A stretch of 49,451 bases of DNA from Desulfobacula sp. (GCA_018645325.1 JABGOU010000029.1:1-49451), one strand, 5' to 3'. Shown: positions 34,032 through 43,817, counted from the first letter of the stretch. Numbers and translations are program-made. Notes: generated by a model from the letters alone, not told the origin.

Positions 34032-36228
34032 TAAGTTCCTTAACCTGGCTTATTTTTTGTGTAAATTCTTTTGTTATTGAATCTGCTTCAGTCCTTGATC
34101 TTATGACATGGGGTGTAATCAAAAAAATCAGTTCTGTTTTTTGTGATTCCTGGCTTTCTTTTTTAAAAAAATACCCAAGTACTGGAATATCCTTTAAAAA
34201 AGGTACGCCTGCATCACTGATCGAAGTTGTTTCCCGCATCAGACCACCGATGAATATGGTCTGCTTGTCCTCTACCACAAGAGATGTGGTGGCTTTTCGT
34301 GTCAGGATGGAATAATTATTCAGCTGTGTGTCAAAAGTGCCCGGCTCACTTACTTCCTGGGTTAAGTCAAGTTTTACAAGCCCTCTGGAATTGATGGATG
34401 GAGTTGCCTTGAGGATAATCCCTGTTTTTTTATATTGTACGGTATTTGTGACACCCCCGTTGGCATCAGTTACCGTACCGGTTACAGTCGGTACTTCTTC
34501 TGCCACCTCTATATAGGCTTCCTTATTATCCACACCTATGATGTTGGGAGAAGAAAGGATATTAATATTTGAATCCTCTCCCACAGCCTTGACAAGGGCT
34601 TTTAAGGCATCAGCAGCATTAAATACCCCGTATGTAAAACCTGTGGCGGCTCCAAGAGCTGTGCCCGTGGTAACAAATGAATCCTTCTGGTCATTCATTA
34701 CAACATTATTATACCCATTCATTTTATCTGACAGCATCCACTGGACCCCAAACTCAAAGGAATCTTTTAATGTGACTTCTGCAACCAGCACATTTAACAA
34801 TACCTGTCTTGGCATGATATCCAGTTTTTTTAATATTTTCTTAATATTAGCGAAATCATTTGGGTGGGCCTTAAAAATAATAGCATTATTTGTTGCGTCT
34901 GCTATGATTTTGACATCATCAATCAAATCACCGGAAACTGTTTTTTTGGCAATAGTTTTCCCTGCAACTGGATTTGTCGGCTGACCCGTCGTGGCCTGGA
35001 CAATCTTCTGGCTGCCGGAATTTTTTGTGGTAGTGGCTTTACCACCGTAAACCTCTTTTAAAATATCGGCCAGGTCAACTGCATTACCGTTTTCCACATA
35101 ATAAACAAAAACATCAGTTGAGGTCTCATCAGCCTGGTCCATAATTTTGATCCAATCCCCGATCGTATCAATAATTTCCGGCCATTTTGTGGCCACAAGA
35201 ATGCCATTGATGGTTTTGATGGGCAGGATATGGTAAGAACCGTTTACGATACCGGGCCTGGTAAAAAGGCCATTGGTTTTAAACATTTTTGTAAGGTCAA
35301 TGGCAATTGTCTCGGCTTTTGCTTTAAACACTGGAAATACTTTCCAGGAAATGTCCCTGAAAAAAGGAACATCCAGGGCATCAATAATGGAAGCAGCTTT
35401 TAGAATATTTTCCGAGGTGTCAGTTATAATAATGCTGTTATTGACGGAATCGGGTATGATCAGAGCATTCTTGGATATAAAAAACTTCAATGTTTTGGAA
35501 GTATCTATTGCATTTAAATATTTAATTTTAATCTGCCGTGTGACATCTCCTGTTTCCTGCAGGGTTCTGCTGTCATTAAGTTTAAATTCACCAGACCTGG
35601 CAGAGTCATTTTTAAGGACCACCTTGAATATGGATCCAACCCCTTCAACAATTGCAATACCACTGACATGCAAAACACTATTGAGTTTGTCAATAATTGT
35701 GGTATTGGAAAAATCACCCTCAAAATGAAAGGTGAGCTTGGCATTGATACTGGGGTCAATCATATAATTTATATTGAAATGATCATATAGAATCAGGTCC
35801 AGAATCTCGGTCAGATCAGCATTGTCAAAGGCCAGGTCAATGTGCATGGGGGGGGTGGATGCCATTGGGGTCCGTTTGTATCTTTTGACAGATGTCTGCA
35901 GTCCCAGTATTTGAGGATCTGATATATGTTCCCAGGAAGAATCTTGTTTTATGACGTTGGAATCAGCAGGTTCTGCAACATTTTCGGTTTTTTGTTCACT
36001 CTTTTTTAAAGCTTCTGCTTTTACAACCCTGGCAGATAATTCTTCTTTTTTTGTATCCTGGACTTTATTCTTATATATTTGTTTATCATTCTTATATATT
36101 TGCTCGTCAAGGGTTGCTTTTTTTTTCCCTATCTCCGGCATACAGCCGGATAAGATGGCAGCGCACAATACCATCAGGGATACCTGCAATAAATATGAAT
36201 GCCTGATTTTACTAACGCCATTGTTCAT
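34021..36228 (-). CDS. gspD: Type II secretion secretin GspD
   Basis: A 735-residue outer-membrane secretin. The N-terminal LMVLCAAILSGC has a lipobox (Cys29), so it is probably a lipoprotein. N0 to N3 domains lie at about 125-470 with the repeated motif seen in NALIIPDSVNNSIIITDTSE and ATNNAIIFKAHPNDFANIKK. The secretin domain (about 480-715) has VPFLKDIPVLGYFFKK and ELIFLITPHVI. It is last of the gsp genes, 29 bases after gspM. A separate pilotin gene is not seen. Confidence 0.95.
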   Translation of the reverse strand: MNNGVSKIRHSYLLQVSLMVLCAAILSGCMPEIGKKKATLDEQIYKNDKQIYKNKVQDTKKEELSARVVKAEALKKSEQKTENVAEPADSNVIKQDSSWEHISDPQILGLQTSVKRYKRTPMASTPPMHIDLAFDNADLTEILDLILYDHFNINYMIDPSINAKLTFHFEGDFSNTTIIDKLNSVLHVSGIAIVEGVGSIFKVVLKNDSARSGEFKLNDSRTLQETGDVTRQIKIKYLNAIDTSKTLKFFISKNALIIPDSVNNSIIITDTSENILKAASIIDALDVPFFRDISWKVFPVFKAKAETIAIDLTKMFKTNGLFTRPGIVNGSYHILPIKTINGILVATKWPEIIDTIGDWIKIMDQADETSTDVFVYYVENGNAVDLADILKEVYGGKATTTKNSGSQKIVQATTGQPTNPVAGKTIAKKTVSGDLIDDVKIIADATNNAIIFKAHPNDFANIKKILKKLDIMPRQVLLNVLVAEVTLKDSFEFGVQWMLSDKMNGYNNVVMNDQKDSFVTTGTALGAATGFTYGVFNAADALKALVKAVGEDSNINILSSPNIIGVDNKEAYIEVAEEVPTVTGTVTDANGGVTNTVQYKKTGIILKATPSINSRGLVKLDLTQEVSEPGTFDTQLNNYSILTRKATTSLVVEDKQTIFIGGLMRETTSISDAGVPFLKDIPVLGYFFKKESQESQKTELIFLITPHVIRSRTEADSITKEFTQKISQVKELIDN

Positions 36229-36257
36229 AGATTCAACTCTCCTGCAAAAAAAAATAA

Positions 36258-36827
36258 TTAGGTCACATCATTTGTAATTGAAAGAATTCCCAGGGTTAAA
36301 ATCACCTGGAGGTTATCTTCTTTGCGTTTTAAATAATGTATATTCAATGTCTCTATCCTGATAACCTTTTCCAGAGTTTCAAAATAATTCAAAAGATCAG
36401 ACAAATCTTCCAGCTCACACTTAAACTGATAATTGAGTTTTACTAATACATTATCTCTCCATTTCCCACTGGGAATTTCTCTGTAAGTATCCAGGTTTAT
36501 ATCATGACCTTCCCAGAAAGAACGTATTAATTTTTGGGCCTCAGTATTCACATCTAAAGCAGAATCACCGCCCACCAGCAAATTGGACAGGCGCTGCAGG
36601 TCTTTTTGTTTTTCCATGTTAACCTGGTTCTCATTCCAGAGAGCCTTTTTTTTGGATTGAAGCCTTTCAAGTCTGTGCAGAGAAGCCTTTTGTCCAGACT
36701 CAAGGTCATCTATCTCATCTTTTAACCCTGAATAAAAAGTGGTCCACCATACTGCCGTTATAAGGATGCATATTAAAAATCCAAATGCGGTAAAACGAAG
36801 TCGTTTATTTAATAAAAGAGCTTTCAT
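36258..36827 (-). CDS. gspM: Type II secretion GspM-like inner-membrane protein
   Basis: A 189-residue protein with a short cytoplasmic N terminus, one transmembrane helix (about 13-33), a coiled-coil stretch (35-85) and a ferredoxin-like GspM/PilO-type domain (about 95-185, LSDLLNYFETLEKVIRIETL). It bridges GspL to the secretion platform. Position between gspL and gspD supports the name; identity to any one family is weak. Confidence 0.75.
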   Translation of the reverse strand: MKALLLNKRLRFTAFGFLICILITAVWWTTFYSGLKDEIDDLESGQKASLHRLERLQSKKKALWNENQVNMEKQKDLQRLSNLLVGGDSALDVNTEAQKLIRSFWEGHDINLDTYREIPSGKWRDNVLVKLNYQFKCELEDLSDLLNYFETLEKVIRIETLNIHYLKRKEDNLQVILTLGILSITNDVT

Positions 36828-36834
36828 TATCCCC

Positions 36835-38148
36835 TTACCTGGATTTTTTTTCCAGATCTTTCAAAATAAGATCAATCATAAACTTGTCCTTGCCTTCCTT
36901 GGTCCGGCTTACTGAACCCTTTAACTTAACCTCTTTATATTTATCAGACATCCTTAAAAATTCAACCACTTTTAATACATCGTCGCCTTCTCCCTGCATG
37001 GAAATAATCCCGGGTTTATAGCTTAAATGGGCAAACCATGTATTTTCAGGAACGTTTAGGGCCAGATCATTTAAATAGGAATATAAAGGCGGCTTGGACA
37101 ATACAAAGTCCTCTACATCGCCTTTGTATTCAGCAGCCCTTTCCAAGGCTGTTTTAGCCTGGAGGATCGGATCAATCTCTTTTTCCAGGGCAATGATCTC
37201 TTTTTTAACCCCTTCCAGATTTTTTTGTTTAACCTCAAGTTCATCTAATATATTCATGGACAGGTAAGACATTAAAGCACCCAATATAATAAATAGAGGA
37301 AAAAGAAGTTTCATGGGTTTAAATAATTTAATCCGGGGCAAGTTTTCATCCACACTGATCTGTTGCATTCCACTAAATACAGGTGATAGAGCAGCCCCTC
37401 CCATATTTTCATTTAAAAAATTATTTTGGGTTACCGTATTGGTATTTTTATAGGCTATCTGATTTTCGGACATATCATGTTCAGCCATGATATCCTTTAT
37501 GATCTTGTCCTGGTTTTCTTTTTCACTATATGTATCCAATAAAAAAGAATCAATACATGAGTAACCTGAGTATAAAGCTATCTCCGTTGAATCCTTATAT
37601 TGAATCACAAGGCCTTTTTGATCACCGGGTTTAGTTTTCAGACCAAAATACCAGGGACCGGCTCCATAGGAAAAAGGAAAGATGCATTCAAGGGAATTGT
37701 AATGGCCTGTTTCCATGAGCTGATTTAAATATATATCCAGTTTTTTGCGCGGAGCATAAAAAAGCAGGGCATTGATTTCACTGCCTTTATCTTTTGAAAA
37801 CAATACATCATAATAGATCTCATCAAGGGGCAGGTGTGAATATATTTCAAGGTTGTTCACTACAGAATCCCTGACATCATCCAGGGGCAAAACAGGAAAT
37901 TTAAGTCTCCTTGTAAAAAAAAACTTTCTTGGGAGACAAATATATATCTTTCTTCTTTTTGAGGGCTTTATTGAATCCAGTAGTTTTTTCAGGTTGAAAC
38001 GAAAAGAAGAATCATTGAAAACTTTTGGGAGAGAAGACTTAAAAAGACCTTTTTTTCCGGAGAACAAACCGGGGAAAAATTTATAATAACCTGTGTACTG
38101 GATTTCGGATTCGTTTATATAAATCCCCAGATATTGTTTATAAATCAA
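36835..38148 (-). CDS. gspL: Type II secretion GspL/PilM-PilN-like inner-membrane protein
   Basis: About 438 residues. The N-terminal cytoplasmic part is an actin-like fold (YLGIYINESEI, YICLPRKFF, NALLFYAPRKKLD); a single transmembrane helix (about 275-300) and a periplasmic ferredoxin-like GspL domain follow. It recruits the ATPase GspE to the inner membrane. I choose TTG at 38148 as start: GGAAGG lies just upstream and the codon is one base after the gspK stop, whereas the longer ATG at 38184 would overlap gspK by 35 bases. Confidence 0.8.
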   Translation of the reverse strand: MIYKQYLGIYINESEIQYTGYYKFFPGLFSGKKGLFKSSLPKVFNDSSFRFNLKKLLDSIKPSKRRKIYICLPRKFFFTRRLKFPVLPLDDVRDSVVNNLEIYSHLPLDEIYYDVLFSKDKGSEINALLFYAPRKKLDIYLNQLMETGHYNSLECIFPFSYGAGPWYFGLKTKPGDQKGLVIQYKDSTEIALYSGYSCIDSFLLDTYSEKENQDKIIKDIMAEHDMSENQIAYKNTNTVTQNNFLNENMGGAALSPVFSGMQQISVDENLPRIKLFKPMKLLFPLFIILGALMSYLSMNILDELEVKQKNLEGVKKEIIALEKEIDPILQAKTALERAAEYKGDVEDFVLSKPPLYSYLNDLALNVPENTWFAHLSYKPGIISMQGEGDDVLKVVEFLRMSDKYKEVKLKGSVSRTKEGKDKFMIDLILKDLEKKSR

Positions 38149-38149
38149 T

Positions 38150-38950
38150 TTAACCTTCCAAAAATTCAGTATATCGTTCAACAACGTTCATACTCTTTTT
38201 ACCTTTGATAAACAAGATAAAATAAAGTCTTGCATCCCCTTTGAGCGGGATCACAATACTCAGTCTTTCAAATCCTGCATCAAACAATGTGAACTTTTCA
38301 ATAAAAGAGCCCTGTTCAATGTCGTCAGTATTATAATCTGATGTCTTGTCAAATGTATTATCCGGGTTATCATTCTTTTCCGTTTTTCCCGGAGCACCCC
38401 AGAAAAGTTTGCGGGTCATTTCTTTGACCAGCAAAAGTTCAGTCATTGTTTTGAACCATCCGTCGGCAGGCAGATAATTCAAACCTTTTGACTCATAATA
38501 TTCTTTTTCAGCTCCCTGTGTCCTTACCAGATCGTCATAGTCTCTCCAGTCAAGGATCGCATCAGTTAATAAGTTTGCCTTTTCAATATCAGACTCTTTA
38601 AAAATGTCAACCACTGTCTGTCTAATTTTTGCATCATCAGCCGTGTTTATATTTATCCTGATGCCTTCGTTGTCCAGTCTGAAACGAAGTTTTACCCCCT
38701 CAACATTCAAATCCACCCATTTTCCCGGTATATATTGATCAACACCTTTCTTCCATTCATCGGAACTTGTCAGGTGCAAAACAGATTCAACAGCATTCAT
38801 TTGAATGAAAGAGGCTTTCAGATTCATGGCAGTGCCTGTTTTTGATCTGTTGTGGATAAGATAATCCCCCACCAGATAACTGATCATGATCAGACTCCAG
38901 AGAACAACAATGAGGATACTGCCATTACTATTTTTTATTTGCCTGAACAC
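38150..38950 (-). CDS. gspK: Type II secretion minor pseudopilin GspK
   Basis: A 266-residue pseudopilin. The leader MFRQIKNSNG is followed by SILIVVLWSLIM, the hydrophobic helix typical of GspK (which lacks the usual Glu5). The NINTADDAKIR and ILDWRDYDD segments belong to the GspK helical domain. GspK caps the pseudopilus tip with GspI and GspJ. Shorter than most GspK proteins. Confidence 0.88.
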   Translation of the reverse strand: MFRQIKNSNGSILIVVLWSLIMISYLVGDYLIHNRSKTGTAMNLKASFIQMNAVESVLHLTSSDEWKKGVDQYIPGKWVDLNVEGVKLRFRLDNEGIRININTADDAKIRQTVVDIFKESDIEKANLLTDAILDWRDYDDLVRTQGAEKEYYESKGLNYLPADGWFKTMTELLLVKEMTRKLFWGAPGKTEKNDNPDNTFDKTSDYNTDDIEQGSFIEKFTLFDAGFERLSIVIPLKGDARLYFILFIKGKKSMNVVERYTEFLEG

Positions 38951-38968
38951 TTTTTTATCAACACCTTG

Positions 38969-39802
38969 TCATGTTCCAATGTTAAAATGCCACAATTCCG
39001 GGTTTGAAGTCATTTTTTTGGCTATTGTTTGAAAATTAAGAAAAATCGATCCGGGATACTGGTTTTTTGTATTCTCCCATATATTTGCAACACTATCTGA
39101 ATCAGTATCTGATAAAGATTTTTCCTTGCTGTAACGGATATCAAAAAGGCGGGTACCAACTATTTTCCCCGAAGGCTCCAATTGACGGTCCCATACCTCT
39201 GACAAAGGACAATAGATATCTTTCAAATCTTCCAATGTCAATATGAGTTTCTGGTATAAAAAAAGAGTACTCTTTTCTTTATCATGTACATAGGTAACCC
39301 TTAAAAGCCCGGTCAGATTGCCGGCCATGGGTGTAAAAGAGGTAAAAAAAGACAAGCCTTTTTCATTGCCTTTAAATACCAGTTTAACTGGTGCCTGGCC
39401 CTGTGCAAACACCTTTTCTCTGACTATTGAATCAAGCTGTTTCCTCAAAAGGGAAGGAATGACAATTCTGGCCTGGAATGTATCGCCTTCTCTTTGTGCC
39501 CGGTCCCAGGAGTTGATACTCAATTTTAATGCCTGGGCAATAATAATGGTCACCATTGAAACCATGAGCATTGCAACCAATAATTCCAGAAGGGTAAAAC
39601 CTTTTTCCCTGGTTGAATGGATCCTGGATATAAAATTAGTGTTTGAACGAAAACTCACCCATCTACTGCGTTGCTGCAAAAGTTTGAAATCCTCATGTAC
39701 AGGAGTACACTCTGGTTTCAAACTTTCTTGCGCCTTGTATATGGGCAATTTTTCGCCCAAACACGGGTTTCCGGTCAGGCACAAATTAAATTTCTCAATC
39801 AT
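38969..39802 (-). CDS. gspJ: Type II secretion minor pseudopilin GspJ with repeat-derived long leader
   Basis: A 277-residue product if read from its ATGA-coupled start. The prepilin cleavage site is at EKG/FTLLELL (Gly68/Phe69, Glu at +5), so the leader would be 68 residues instead of the usual 6-30. Codons about 13-55 are formed by the 126-base palindrome at 39639-39764, in frame. Removing it would leave a normal leader of about 26 residues. A GTG inside the element (in the codons WVSF) is an alternative start giving a leader of about 20. The rest (HFNIGT ending) is a standard GspJ. It works with GspI and GspK at the pseudopilus tip. Confidence 0.82.
   Translation of the reverse strand: MIEKFNLCLTGNPCLGEKLPIYKAQESLKPECTPVHEDFKLLQQRSRWVSFRSNTNFISRIHSTREKGFTLLELLVAMLMVSMVTIIIAQALKLSINSWDRAQREGDTFQARIVIPSLLRKQLDSIVREKVFAQGQAPVKLVFKGNEKGLSFFTSFTPMAGNLTGLLRVTYVHDKEKSTLFLYQKLILTLEDLKDIYCPLSEVWDRQLEPSGKIVGTRLFDIRYSKEKSLSDTDSDSVANIWENTKNQYPGSIFLNFQTIAKKMTSNPELWHFNIGT
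39639..39764. repeat. 126-base palindromic element inserted in gspJ
   Basis: Tips GTGTTTGAACGAAAA and its near complement (TTTTCGCCCAAACAC), inner arms AAAGTTTGAAATCC and GGTTTCAAACTTTC around a short loop. It has the look of a REP-like genomic palindrome and its length, 126 bases, is a multiple of three. Confidence 0.8.
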
Positions 39803-40203
39803 GGTTTACGCCATTTCACAAAGCAAAAGGATTGTTTTTTACCATTCTCATCATGCAGGATGCACAAAGTGATCTTTTTAAGGCCTTCTATCTCAAGAGG
39901 AGTTTTGTCATCAGATATTTGATCCAATACCAGGGGCTCTGAATAAAATTTATAATACCAGTTTTCCTCTTCAGGGATATTCTCCTCAATGGTCTCACCT
40001 CTGACAACTATATTTATGGTTTCAAGATCATGAAATATATTATTTGCAAGCCTGACCGCTTTAAAAGCTCTCTCAGACTTGAGCGATATTCTTTTGGACA
40101 GGGAAAGATTCTGGAAAATGGCCCCCAGGGACATGGCAACAATCAATAAAGCCACCATGACCTCAAGCAGGGTATACCCGTTCTTATTTTCAGGCCTGAT
40201 CAT
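39799..40203 (-). CDS. gspI: Type II secretion minor pseudopilin GspI
   Basis: A 134-residue pseudopilin with leader MIRPENKNG cut before YTLLEVMVALLIVAMSLGAI (Glu at +5), followed by the GspI pattern NIFHDLE. It overlaps gspH by 14 bases and gspJ by the ATGA motif. By family it starts the tip complex with GspJ and GspK. Confidence 0.88.
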   Translation of the reverse strand: MIRPENKNGYTLLEVMVALLIVAMSLGAIFQNLSLSKRISLKSERAFKAVRLANNIFHDLETINIVVRGETIEENIPEEENWYYKFYSEPLVLDQISDDKTPLEIEGLKKITLCILHDENGKKQSFCFVKWRKP

Positions 40204-40636
40204 TGATCAATTCTATTATACCGGTTAATACATCCACTTTAAGACGAAAAATTGTTGCTTCATTGGTTTTAAAAAACAGGATACCCCCACTTGAACTTCC
40301 ATCCGGATAAAATCTGATTACGTAATAATCCTCTTCATTAGTTTTTACATTTTCCCCTTCAATAGTAATGGATTCCGGTATCTCAACTTTATTTTCCGGA
40401 ACGATCCAGCAGGATCGTTGAGAAGAAGAAATGACAAAAGACTGAGAATGCCCGTTAATCATAGCCCTTTGTCTGGCCTTCAGGCACATGGATTGAACCT
40501 TTTTGATAAAAAAGACAGTTCTTTTGTGGCCTGATGATTTTCCCACATTTGTTGCAACCAAAGAGGAGGCCAGTGCTATAAGTATAAGCACCACAAGGAC
40601 TTCCAAAAAAGTGAAGCCCTTAGAATGAGATATCAT
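40190..40636 (-). CDS. gspH: Type II secretion minor pseudopilin GspH
   Basis: I start at ATG 40636, which gives a leader MISHSKG before FTFLEVLVVLILIALASSL; a longer frame up to 40717 would only add codons overlapping gspF. The 148-residue protein has the GspH/FimT-type C-terminal beta domain. The ATG lies inside the last codons of gspF (17-base overlap), a coupled start. Confidence 0.85.
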   Translation of the reverse strand: MISHSKGFTFLEVLVVLILIALASSLVATNVGKSSGHKRTVFFIKKVQSMCLKARQRAMINGHSQSFVISSSQRSCWIVPENKVEIPESITIEGENVKTNEEDYYVIRFYPDGSSSGGILFFKTNEATIFRLKVDVLTGIIELINDQA

Positions 40637-41834
40637 TGATCCCGAATATGGTGGAAAGCATTGAAACAACAATCCCCCCGATAATGATGCCCATAAAAAG
40701 AATTGCAAATGGTTCAATAAATGTCAAAAGCATCTTGATCCTGTTCTGAATCATAACATCAAGATTTTCAGCAGAGGAAACAAGCATCTCGCCCATTTTC
40801 CCACTCTCTTCGCCCAGGGAAACCATTTGCACAATCATTGGAGGAAACATCTTGTTTTCCTTCATCAAGCTGCTCAAATTCCTTCCTTCCCTGACCTGGT
40901 CCGCAATATATACCACGGAACCCTTTAATATAATATTTCCAACCACATCTTTGACAATCCCAAGGGATCTTAAAATGGGAACACCGCTTTGCACCAGGAC
41001 ACCCAAAGTTCTTGCAAACCTGCTCACCTGAATATTCATCAACAGATCCCCAAGATATGGAATCCTGATCAAAAGTTTATCCATAATAATTTTTCCCTGG
41101 CTTGTTTTTATCATCCTCCATGATATCAGACAAAACAAAATAGTTATGGTAATCAAAACCCACCACCATTGCCCCAGAAATACGCCCATATTCAAAAGCA
41201 TTTTTGTTGAAAAAGGCATATCCTGTCCCAGGTCACGAAAAATATCAGCAAATTTAGGGACCACAAATCCCATAATGACTAACACTGAAATCATCCCGAC
41301 AGATAAAAGTATGGCCGGATATATTGAAGTGGAGATAATAAATTTTTTGATTTCCTGGGTTCTTTCCATGAATTCGCCCAGCCTCTCCATAACCTGTGCA
41401 AGGATACCACCTGTTTCACCGACTCTGATCATGCTGACATAAAGATCATCAAAATCTGCTGGTTTTTCCCCCATTGATTCTGCCAGACTGCTTCCTGACT
41501 GGACGGAATCATACAAAAAAGTCGTCATCAACTTTACGGATTTGTTTGACGAAGAATCTTCAATTATTCGGATGGCCCGGTCAATGGGTACTTCAGACTT
41601 TATCAAATGTGCAAGATCTTTGGTAAACTGGATTAGAAGATCCTGATTAAGGATACGGCGGGTGTTTTGGCTTTTAAAAAGCGAAAAAGAGGCACTGCCC
41701 AGATTAATCCACCGGATCAGGCGATGCCCGCGGCTTTGCAGAATTTTTAATGCTTCATCTTTAGTATCTGCTTCACAGGCACCACGTCCCTTGCTGCCCT
41801 TCTGGTCAAAAAATTCATATTTAAAGACCGTCAT
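40620..41834 (-). CDS. gspF: Type II secretion inner-membrane platform GspF
   Basis: A 404-residue polytopic protein with two T2SF domains (about 68-190 and 270-390) and three membrane segments (near 170, 215 and 375). Family motifs LAHLIKSEVPIDRAI, RVGETGGILAQV, QSGVPILRSLGIV and VSLGEESGKMGEML are present. It is the membrane core that couples to GspE. Start overlaps the gspE stop by one base (TGATG). Confidence 0.94.
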   Translation of the reverse strand: MTVFKYEFFDQKGSKGRGACEADTKDEALKILQSRGHRLIRWINLGSASFSLFKSQNTRRILNQDLLIQFTKDLAHLIKSEVPIDRAIRIIEDSSSNKSVKLMTTFLYDSVQSGSSLAESMGEKPADFDDLYVSMIRVGETGGILAQVMERLGEFMERTQEIKKFIISTSIYPAILLSVGMISVLVIMGFVVPKFADIFRDLGQDMPFSTKMLLNMGVFLGQWWWVLITITILFCLISWRMIKTSQGKIIMDKLLIRIPYLGDLLMNIQVSRFARTLGVLVQSGVPILRSLGIVKDVVGNIILKGSVVYIADQVREGRNLSSLMKENKMFPPMIVQMVSLGEESGKMGEMLVSSAENLDVMIQNRIKMLLTFIEPFAILFMGIIIGGIVVSMLSTIFGINDISF

Positions 41835-43363
41835 CAGCGGGTAACCCTCAGCACCTCTTCAAACGTTGTGATGCCCTGTTTAACCTTTTCCAACCCGTCA
41901 TACCGGATTGTTTTCATCCCGTTTTCAGCAGCTTTGCGGACAATCTCATCCCTGTCCGCATTCTCGGCAATCATTCGCTGGGTTATATCATCAACCACTA
42001 ATAGCTCATAAAGGCCTATCCTTCCCTTATATCCTGTAGAAGAACACTCTTTACACCCTTTACCCCTCATGCAGGTATCATCAATCATATCCACTGGAAT
42101 TTCAAGGTTATGGGCAATAGTCTTTTTTTGTATCTGGGTAAAAGTTATTTCTTCCTTGCAATTCTCACAGATTTTACGTACAAGCCTCTGGGCCAGAACT
42201 CCCACCAGACTTGAGGCGAGAAGATAGCTTTCCACTCCCATATCAGAAAGCCTGTTAACTGCTCCTGCTGAATCATTTGTGTGCAGAGTGGAAAAAACCA
42301 TATGACCTGTTAAAGATGCCTGGATCGCTATTTCCGCTGTTTCTGAATCACGAATTTCTCCAATGAGAATGGTATCAGGATCATGTCTTAAAAAAGATCT
42401 TAATACGGAGGCATAAGTAAGGCCGATTGAAGACTTGACCTGAACCTGGTTCACATTGTCAATCTGATACTCCACAGGATCTTCAGCCGTAACAATTTTT
42501 TTTTCAGGAGTGTTTATTTCATTTATGACAGAGTAAAGGGTTGTGGTTTTTCCAGAACCTGTAGGGCCTGTTACAAGGAACATACCATAGGGCTGAGACA
42601 CAAGCCTTAAAAACTGCTCAGACACTTCATCTGACAGGCCCAGAGAAGATAGTTTAAGCTGTATGTTGTCCTGGAGCAAAAGCCTTAACACAAGGCTTTC
42701 TCCATATTGAACAGGTACGCTTGACACACGAATATCAATTTCTTTTCTGCCCAGTTTGATTTTTGTTCTGCCATCCAGGGACAGCCGCCTTTCAGCAATA
42801 TCCATGTTAGCCATGAGTTTTACACGCGAAATAATGGCTGCCCGGTATTTATGGGCAATGGGTTCTTGATCCTGCAGAACTCCATCAATACGATATCGGA
42901 CAGCAACAAATTTCCTTTTAGGCTCGATATGAACATCAGACGCCCCAAGATCAAGGGCTTTGCTGATGATATGATTGACCAGGCGGATGACGGGAGCTTC
43001 GGATGCCATATCCTTTAGCTGCTCTGTATCATTCCACAGCTCATCATCCATATTCAGGCCCTGGTTGTCTTCATCTCCCTTGCCACTCATTTCCCTGTCG
43101 GCCTCGTACCAGGCATATATGGTATTGCCGACAAATTCTTCAGAAGCCTGATATATTTTCAATGGTTTTTCATAGGCAGCTGTCACAGCTTCACGGGTAT
43201 GATAGTCATAGGGATCAGCAAATAAAACCACAAGAGTTTCACCTGAATCATCAATGGGCAATACTTTGAAATTCTTCATGAAATTCATGGAAAGAAGCGT
43301 TACCTCGGGTGGAGATTCCGGAATGGTTGATTCGTCAATTTCTTGAAAAATTTCAGTTTTCAT
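41834..43363 (-). CDS. gspE: Type II secretion ATPase GspE
   Basis: A 509-residue hexameric ATPase. Walker A GPTGSGKT at 266-273, Asp box AEDPVEYQ, Walker B ILIGEIRD near 332-339 and His box HTNDSAGAV are intact. A zinc-binding C4 motif has Cys399/Cys402 and Cys437/Cys440. The N-terminal N1E-like part (1-90) would bind GspL. It powers pseudopilus assembly. Follows gspG by one base. Confidence 0.95.
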   Translation of the reverse strand: MKTEIFQEIDESTIPESPPEVTLLSMNFMKNFKVLPIDDSGETLVVLFADPYDYHTREAVTAAYEKPLKIYQASEEFVGNTIYAWYEADREMSGKGDEDNQGLNMDDELWNDTEQLKDMASEAPVIRLVNHIISKALDLGASDVHIEPKRKFVAVRYRIDGVLQDQEPIAHKYRAAIISRVKLMANMDIAERRLSLDGRTKIKLGRKEIDIRVSSVPVQYGESLVLRLLLQDNIQLKLSSLGLSDEVSEQFLRLVSQPYGMFLVTGPTGSGKTTTLYSVINEINTPEKKIVTAEDPVEYQIDNVNQVQVKSSIGLTYASVLRSFLRHDPDTILIGEIRDSETAEIAIQASLTGHMVFSTLHTNDSAGAVNRLSDMGVESYLLASSLVGVLAQRLVRKICENCKEEITFTQIQKKTIAHNLEIPVDMIDDTCMRGKGCKECSSTGYKGRIGLYELLVVDDITQRMIAENADRDEIVRKAAENGMKTIRYDGLEKVKQGITTFEEVLRVTR

Positions 43364-43364
43364 T

Positions 43365-43817
43365 CTATTCCCAGCTTACAATATCCCGGTTATCCTTTTC
43401 TCCGCCTTCAACCCCGTCTTTACCATAACTGAAAAGATCATAATCGCCATGGTCTCCTGGAGATTTATAGATATATTCTTTTCCCCATGCATCCAGGGGA
43501 ATATCTTTAGGCAGATAGGGGCCATACCAGTTTTTCAATCCATCAGGCTGTTTTCTTAAAGCATTCAATCCTTCTTCCATTGTAGGATACCTGCTATTAT
43601 CCAGCCTGAAATCATCCAAAGCAGCGCCCAGTAATTCGATCTGTGTTTTTGTAGTTTTTACCTTTGCCTGGTCAATTTTCCCGAAAAACTTAGGAGCGAC
43701 AAGAGCAGAAAGAAGTCCGACAATAATAATAACAACCATTACTTCTATTAATGTAAATCCTTGAATTTTTGATTTTTGGCTTATCTGTTTCATAATTAGG
43801 TTATCCTGAATTTTCAT
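43365..43817 (-). CDS. gspG: Type II secretion major pseudopilin GspG
   Basis: A 150-residue major pseudopilin; the site IQG/FTLIEVMVVIIIVGLL and the calcium-binding C-terminal region (DAWGKEYIYKSPGDHGDYD) are typical of GspG. The ATG at 43817 gives a 20-residue leader; the in-frame ATG at 43793, with AGGAT ten bases upstream, may be the real start. First recognisable gsp gene of the operon; gspC and the prepilin peptidase are not in the window. Confidence 0.93.
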   Translation of the reverse strand: MKIQDNLIMKQISQKSKIQGFTLIEVMVVIIIVGLLSALVAPKFFGKIDQAKVKTTKTQIELLGAALDDFRLDNSRYPTMEEGLNALRKQPDGLKNWYGPYLPKDIPLDAWGKEYIYKSPGDHGDYDLFSYGKDGVEGGEKDNRDIVSWE

